This document shows positions 60,140 through 64,000 of a DNA stretch of 64,000 nt, in pieces (the stretch's first letter is position 1; every line of letters starts with the position of its first letter). Source of the stretch: Acidobacteriota bacterium (GTDB taxonomy: Bacteria; Acidobacteriota; Terriglobia; Terriglobales; Acidobacteriaceae); NCBI GenBank assembly GCA_003225055.1, contig QIAU01000178.1, positions 1 to 64,000 of the forward strand. Reading direction: 5' to 3'. Made by a program: the position numbers and the translations under genes. The notes beneath the pieces were generated by a model that saw nothing but the letters and a program-made list of their open reading frames with translations, did not search any database and was not told where the DNA came from.

Positions 60140-62752
60140 TTAGTAAGGAGTGAAATCCTGCCGGTAGCTCAGGTTGACGATGTCCTGGAACATGGGCGTG
60201 CCGGGGGGAAGGTTCGCCGGGTTCAAGAACAGGGTGTCAAACTGGTAGTTACGAGCGGGCGGGCTGTAGACGAGCGTGCAGCACTTGAACGTACCGGTGG
60301 CATATTGGGAGTAATAGAGGCTTACCAAGGAGCCGCGATAACCAAGCGTCTGGCCGCCCCAGTTTTCGGTGTAGCGCAGGAAGTTGTGCATTCCACCATC
60401 GGTTCCGAAGTCCTGGCCGGTCCCGCCGATATGCTGGAAGTTCACCCCCTTGCCGGCAGCGATTGCCATGCGGTAATAGGTATTGGCCGCGGGCCGGGAA
60501 CCGAGCGCGCTGGGATATTTCATGCTTTCGAAATCACTCCAGTTGGTAGAAAGGAAAGTGACCGCATCGGCAATGATTGCGGCGGCGGCATGGGGAACGT
60601 CGCTGGTAGTGTCCGGATTTGACCAGAAGGGATCGGTGGCGGAGCTATTGTAGTTGCCCTGCACGTAGACGGGGTTCTCGGAAACTACGGTGAATCCGCC
60701 ACCACCGCCCTGTAGGGGCGGGAGGGTGGGAAGATTGCCGAGCCCGGCGTCCACCAACTTCAGCACGTGGCGAGCGCCCGAGACTTTGTTGGCGTAGGCA
60801 TTGCCGTTGCCGCTCAGGCAATCGACTCTCAAGAAGGGGGCAGCGAGACCTGCACCGAGGTTCTTAAAGCCGCCACCCACACTGGCCGCTCCCCAATTGT
60901 CGAGCAGGTTGTTCTCGTCGACATCTTCGGGCGAATAGCCATTGGAGTAAACGGGATCAAGCGCGCCATCAGGCGAGCCATTCGCGGAGCCAGAGTTGGT
61001 AACGTCCTCAAGTCCGGACGCGCCATTGAGGGCAACCGGCGTTACATTCGGGTCGGCCACCATTCCGCGGCGATCGGAAAAGTACAGGATGTAGCCGTTC
61101 TGATTGGTGAAATTCACATTGGGACCGCTGGCGCCAATCGCGCCCAGCAGCCACTGCCGCAGGTTGGCCACATCGATCTCAACTGCGTTCACGACGCCGT
61201 TGGCATAGCAAGTCGTGCCCGCCAGGGTGGTCGAATCGCGCGGGAAACCTTCGCGCGCGTCGTAGAAGTTGATCGGATACCAACTGTACTGCGAATTGGG
61301 GCCGGTCAGGTTCGGGGCGGGAGTGTCCGTGGGAGTGATTGCTCCATCGCTGTTGCGATCGGCGCGTTTTTGGAAAATCAGGATGGCGTTCGGGTGTCCA
61401 GTAACATCGGCACCAGGAGCGTTTCGCGGAAGGAGGCTTCGAGCAAATCCCAGGCCTAGCCACTCGTTCGTGACACCCACCCAGTTACCGGTGTTTCCGT
61501 TTAGATATTCGACGCGCAGATAACTGTCAAAGAAATTCCAGTTGCCGGTAGTCGGAAACCAGTTTGGATCATAGCCGCCCTGGGCTTGCGCGAAGTAGCT
61601 GGTGGATCCCGCCGGCGTTCCCGGGACGTTGTTGACGGAAAGCCCGCCCAGCCAAACGTCTTGTCCGTCCGGATTCGGGCTTGCGCTTCCGTCGGTATGG
61701 AGGGAGGCCAAAGTATCGGCCAGTATTACCCTGATCTCGGCTTTGTTGTACTCGCGCGAAGCACCCAGGGGCGAAGTTGCGGATTCACCGGCGGGTGGTT
61801 TGCGGATAATCTGAATCTGCGTCGCGCTGGCATTCATGCTGGCGCCGCCCACGAAAGGAAGCGTCAGCGGAGTTACGCCGGTTGCATTGTTGGCGATAAA
61901 TCCGTTGTAAGTGTTGGTGGAGATATTGAACCATCCCGGGTTCTGTGCGCCGGCGGACGGAATACCGCCGCTCCAGCTGGCTTGTGGGACCGCGAAGCTC
62001 AAACAATTGGTGGCGGGCTGAGCCGTGTTGCAGCCGCCACTTGCATTGGCAGCGTACACCGTGCCGCCGTAACCGCTGGAAGTGGGCCAGTCATTGGCCA
62101 GACGGTCACGAATGATCTGACCGGCCGCCGTGACTTTCGAGTAAAAGACCAAAGTCGAGCCGCTGGCCACGTAAAGGTTGCCGTTGGTGTGCACGCGTCC
62201 GCGAAAATCGAATCTCGGGCCGGCGAAATAACTCAGGTCGCTATCGGAAAAGACGCCGAACTGGAACACCGGGATCAGCGCCACCTCGACGTTGCGGAGC
62301 ATGTTGACGTTAGCGCCACCGGGACGGGTAGCGTTCACTTGCAGGGTGTAAAGAACCTTTTCCGCAGTCAAGCCGGCATTCGGCCCGGCGCTGATCGTAC
62401 CCCAAGTTGCCAAGGGGTTGCCGGCCGCATCGACCACTGTCGGCTTGATGCTCTCCACGTAATTCATGTTTGGAACCATGGCTGGAGTAGGCGGGTTGTT
62501 AGCCAGGTTGGCAATCGCCGTTGGACTGGGAGCAAGGCTTACCTGATAGAGTTGGGCGAGGTCGGCGGTGAGCTTTTCCATACCGGCTTCAGCGCCGTAG
62601 TACGCCACGTTGCTCTCTTTATTATTGCCGCCCATCCGCGTCTCGCTGCCCACCAGCATGATCACACCCACAGCGATGCCCGACATCAGGGTCAGCAGGA
62701 GCAGAGCGGCGATCAGCGTGAATCCTCGCGAGCGACTTGTGGCGTTACGCAT
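60140..62752 (-). CDS. PilX-like minor pilin with very large C-terminal region
   Basis: Protein of 870 residues. ATG 62752 follows GGGAGA. The N-terminus is a type III (prepilin) signal: basic leader SRSRG, cleavage before FTLIAALLLLTLMSG; the usual Glu at +5 is replaced by Ala, as in GspK/PilX-like tip components. A PilX-type stretch follows (SETRMGGNNKESNVAYYGAE). The remaining ~750 residues form a Gly/Asn/Ser-rich extracellular region unlike the short (~200-residue) classical PilX. It starts 27 bases after pilW, the last visible gene of a pilV-pilW-pilX minor-pilin operon. It probably primes or caps type IV pili; the large domain may serve adhesion (inference). Confidence 0.82.
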   Translation of the reverse strand: MRNATSRSRGFTLIAALLLLTLMSGIAVGVIMLVGSETRMGGNNKESNVAYYGAEAGMEKLTADLAQLYQVSLAPSPTAIANLANNPPTPAMVPNMNYVESIKPTVVDAAGNPLATWGTISAGPNAGLTAEKVLYTLQVNATRPGGANVNMLRNVEVALIPVFQFGVFSDSDLSYFAGPRFDFRGRVHTNGNLYVASGSTLVFYSKVTAAGQIIRDRLANDWPTSSGYGGTVYAANASGGCNTAQPATNCLSFAVPQASWSGGIPSAGAQNPGWFNISTNTYNGFIANNATGVTPLTLPFVGGASMNASATQIQIIRKPPAGESATSPLGASREYNKAEIRVILADTLASLHTDGSASPNPDGQDVWLGGLSVNNVPGTPAGSTSYFAQAQGGYDPNWFPTTGNWNFFDSYLRVEYLNGNTGNWVGVTNEWLGLGFARSLLPRNAPGADVTGHPNAILIFQKRADRNSDGAITPTDTPAPNLTGPNSQYSWYPINFYDAREGFPRDSTTLAGTTCYANGVVNAVEIDVANLRQWLLGAIGASGPNVNFTNQNGYILYFSDRRGMVADPNVTPVALNGASGLEDVTNSGSANGSPDGALDPVYSNGYSPEDVDENNLLDNWGAASVGGGFKNLGAGLAAPFLRVDCLSGNGNAYANKVSGARHVLKLVDAGLGNLPTLPPLQGGGGGFTVVSENPVYVQGNYNSSATDPFWSNPDTTSDVPHAAAAIIADAVTFLSTNWSDFESMKYPSALGSRPAANTYYRMAIAAGKGVNFQHIGGTGQDFGTDGGMHNFLRYTENWGGQTLGYRGSLVSLYYSQYATGTFKCCTLVYSPPARNYQFDTLFLNPANLPPGTPMFQDIVNLSYRQDFTPY

Positions 62753-62779
62753 AGACTTGTCTCCCGAACTCTTAAGCCA

Positions 62780-63901
62780 TTACTTGTAGCGGTCGCGGAA
62801 ATTCAGATTCCGCGTACTGACTGAGCTCACCAGAGCCATGTTTTGGGCCTTGTTTCCAGACAACATGCTCTGTCCCATCAACGTTATGTTTACCTTGTGA
62901 ATCTGGCTGGGCGTGAAACCGGCTCCGATAGGGTCTTTGACATTGGCGCAGGTGGGCCCAGTCGTGACCGAATCGCACAGGTCATAGGTGAACTGCAAGT
63001 CGATGATGTTGTCCGCCACCGGCACGGGTTGCTGCCCATTGACTTGGCGCATCAACCGCGGCGGCTGACGATTGGCGGGGACTTCTACGAAATAAGTCAC
63101 CGCCATGATCCGCCACGCAGTGGTCGGGCTGCAGCAGGTGATGGACGCGATATTGCCCTGCGTGGCGCCAGACTGGTTGATATTCAAAGGATCCAGGTTG
63201 CTGAAGGTAATCGCGCTTCCACCCGGCGTAATGCCGGTCACCTCTCCGATGGCCCAGCCGTCGCCGCCTGCACTGTTACTCAGCATAATCAGGTCACCCA
63301 CCTTGATTCCGTTCGCCGGATCATCCGCGGGCGGCGGAAGAGGCGTAGGGACGGGCACAGGCAAAGCGAGATTGATGGTGGTGCCGGTGTTGTCCGGAAA
63401 GGTGACTTGGTATTGATTCAGCGGGAAGCTGTAATCGACGTAGATGACCGTAATGGCGTCGGCCGCGCGGTTGGTGGCGGGAATCACTCCCGGCCCGCCT
63501 TTTTCCATGCCATTACCCGGTCCCGGAATCAGGCCGTACATGTAATTGTTGACCTGCGTTGGCGGAGTTCCGATTGTGCCGGTAGGATAACCATTGTTAT
63601 TCAACCAACAAGTTCCGCCCTGATCGCAGGTGAAGCGGGAAACACTCGCACCGCCACCGTTCGGCAAAGCTAAGCCGCCAGGACGCAAGCCGGCACCGGC
63701 CATGCTCACGTCTTTGACAATCAGGTTGACGCCGGCACGGACGTTCTGCTGCATCTCGGCCCGCCTCACGACCAGGGATGTGGCCTCCATTCCGCTGCGA
63801 AAGATTTCAGTGACCGCTGCCAGAACCATCAAACCCAAAGCCATAGCCACGATGAGTTCGACCAAGGTGAAACCGCGTTCATTGGTAGTCACTGGTTGCA
63901 T
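62780..63901 (-). CDS. PilW-like prepilin-type minor pilin
   Basis: Protein of 373 residues. The prepilin peptidase site is NERG|FTLVELIVAMALGLMVLAA, with Glu at +5 for pilus assembly, after a 10-residue leader. The downstream region (RRAEMQQNVRAGVNLIVKDV, MAGAGLRPGG) is typical of PilW. A pair of Cys in TCDQGGTC could form a disulfide loop. ATG 63901 follows GAGAGGCAG, 9 bases after the end of the preceding pilV-like gene, so the genes are co-transcribed. It is a minor pilin of the type IV pilus, acting at the inner membrane and pilus tip. Confidence 0.87.
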   Translation of the reverse strand: MQPVTTNERGFTLVELIVAMALGLMVLAAVTEIFRSGMEATSLVVRRAEMQQNVRAGVNLIVKDVSMAGAGLRPGGLALPNGGGASVSRFTCDQGGTCWLNNNGYPTGTIGTPPTQVNNYMYGLIPGPGNGMEKGGPGVIPATNRAADAITVIYVDYSFPLNQYQVTFPDNTGTTINLALPVPVPTPLPPPADDPANGIKVGDLIMLSNSAGGDGWAIGEVTGITPGGSAITFSNLDPLNINQSGATQGNIASITCCSPTTAWRIMAVTYFVEVPANRQPPRLMRQVNGQQPVPVADNIIDLQFTYDLCDSVTTGPTCANVKDPIGAGFTPSQIHKVNITLMGQSMLSGNKAQNMALVSSVSTRNLNFRDRYK

Positions 63902-63910
63902 TGCTGCCTC

Positions 63911-64000
63911 TCAGCGGTAAGGCGAAATCAGGCCCTGGACGGTGTAGCTGCGCTGTCCGCCCGGAGGGGTCGCGTACGACACTGTCACAATGACTTGCCG
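63911..64000 (-). CDS. C-terminal end of a PilV-like gene, cut by window edge
   Basis: The last 29 codons of a minus-strand gene (ending SYTVQGLISPYR, stop at 63911-63913) lie directly before pilW. The usual order pilV-pilW-pilX and the beta-strand pattern suggest a PilV-type minor pilin, but the visible part is too short to prove it. Confidence 0.5.
   Translation of the reverse strand, partial: RQVIVTVSYATPPGGQRSYTVQGLISPYR

Noticed and set aside
61586-62824. 412-codon open frame on the plus strand
   Set aside because: Antisense to the PilX-like gene; low-information composition.
1-64000. CRISPR arrays, tRNA and rRNA genes
   Set aside because: No regularly spaced repeats, cloverleaf-like segments or conserved rRNA stretches were found by eye; short or divergent tRNAs could be missed without a covariance search.

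Overview
The window looks like chromosomal DNA from a soil-type Acidobacteriota (Terriglobia/Koribacter-like) bacterium, possibly a metagenome-derived assembly. This is inferred from gene content: three very large Oar-like TonB-dependent receptors with an N-terminal carboxypeptidase-regulatory-like domain, a winged-helix/TPR regulator, ECF sigma factors, CRTAC1/FG-GAP and TPR proteins, DUF4382/DUF5666-type lipoproteins, many glycoside hydrolases and long minor pilins. No rRNA, tRNA, CRISPR array or intact mobile element was seen.

Layout. 0-6 kb: a tripartite copper/silver-type efflux operon (cusC-like, 5' truncated by the window edge; cusB; cusA). 6-13.4 kb: metal- and redox-flavoured accessory genes (PstS-like protein, CDF transporter, ferric-reductase-like membrane protein, a small Cys/His-rich secreted protein, a Met/His-rich putative envelope protein) around a heavily frameshifted winged-helix/TPR regulator. 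13.6-17.1 kb: TonB receptor 1. 17.1-24.1 kb: a decayed zone with PIN-toxin and IS4 remnants, a diheme cytochrome, two tandem ECF sigma factors (the first frameshifted), and remnants of a SWIM protein, an SF2 helicase, an aquaporin and a dicarboxylate carrier.

24.2-35.4 kb: the most coherent metabolic locus. A secreted alpha/beta hydrolase and TonB receptor 2 diverge from a FadR-type GntR regulator, which leads a run of a beta-hydroxyacid dehydrogenase, E1-alpha, E1-beta, an M24-fold protein with Cys in place of a metal-ligand Asp, and an E2 acyltransferase. Two TGGT-N11-ACCA dyads lie in the divergent promoter region. No E3 gene is in the window. I infer uptake and oxidation of an unidentified small acid or ester. 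PEP carboxylase follows on the other strand.

38.5-47.5 kb: carbohydrate use (GH29, SDR and zinc dehydrogenases, GH97, GH3, a broken second GH29). 47.5-59.8 kb: an orphan Flp pilin too short for usual gene-length cut-offs, CRTAC1 and TPR proteins, TonB receptor 3 with a clear terminator, a GH130 protein, another TPR protein and a lipoprotein. 60.1-64 kb: minor-pilin operon pilV (partial), pilW, pilX-like on the minus strand.

The number of frameshifted genes is high. Most (8.5-10.3, 17.4-18.3, 21.6-24.1, 46.8-47.5 kb) look like genuine decay because several independent lesions, deletions or rearrangements co-occur. Single-lesion cases, such as the ECF gene at 20.0 kb, could be sequencing errors.
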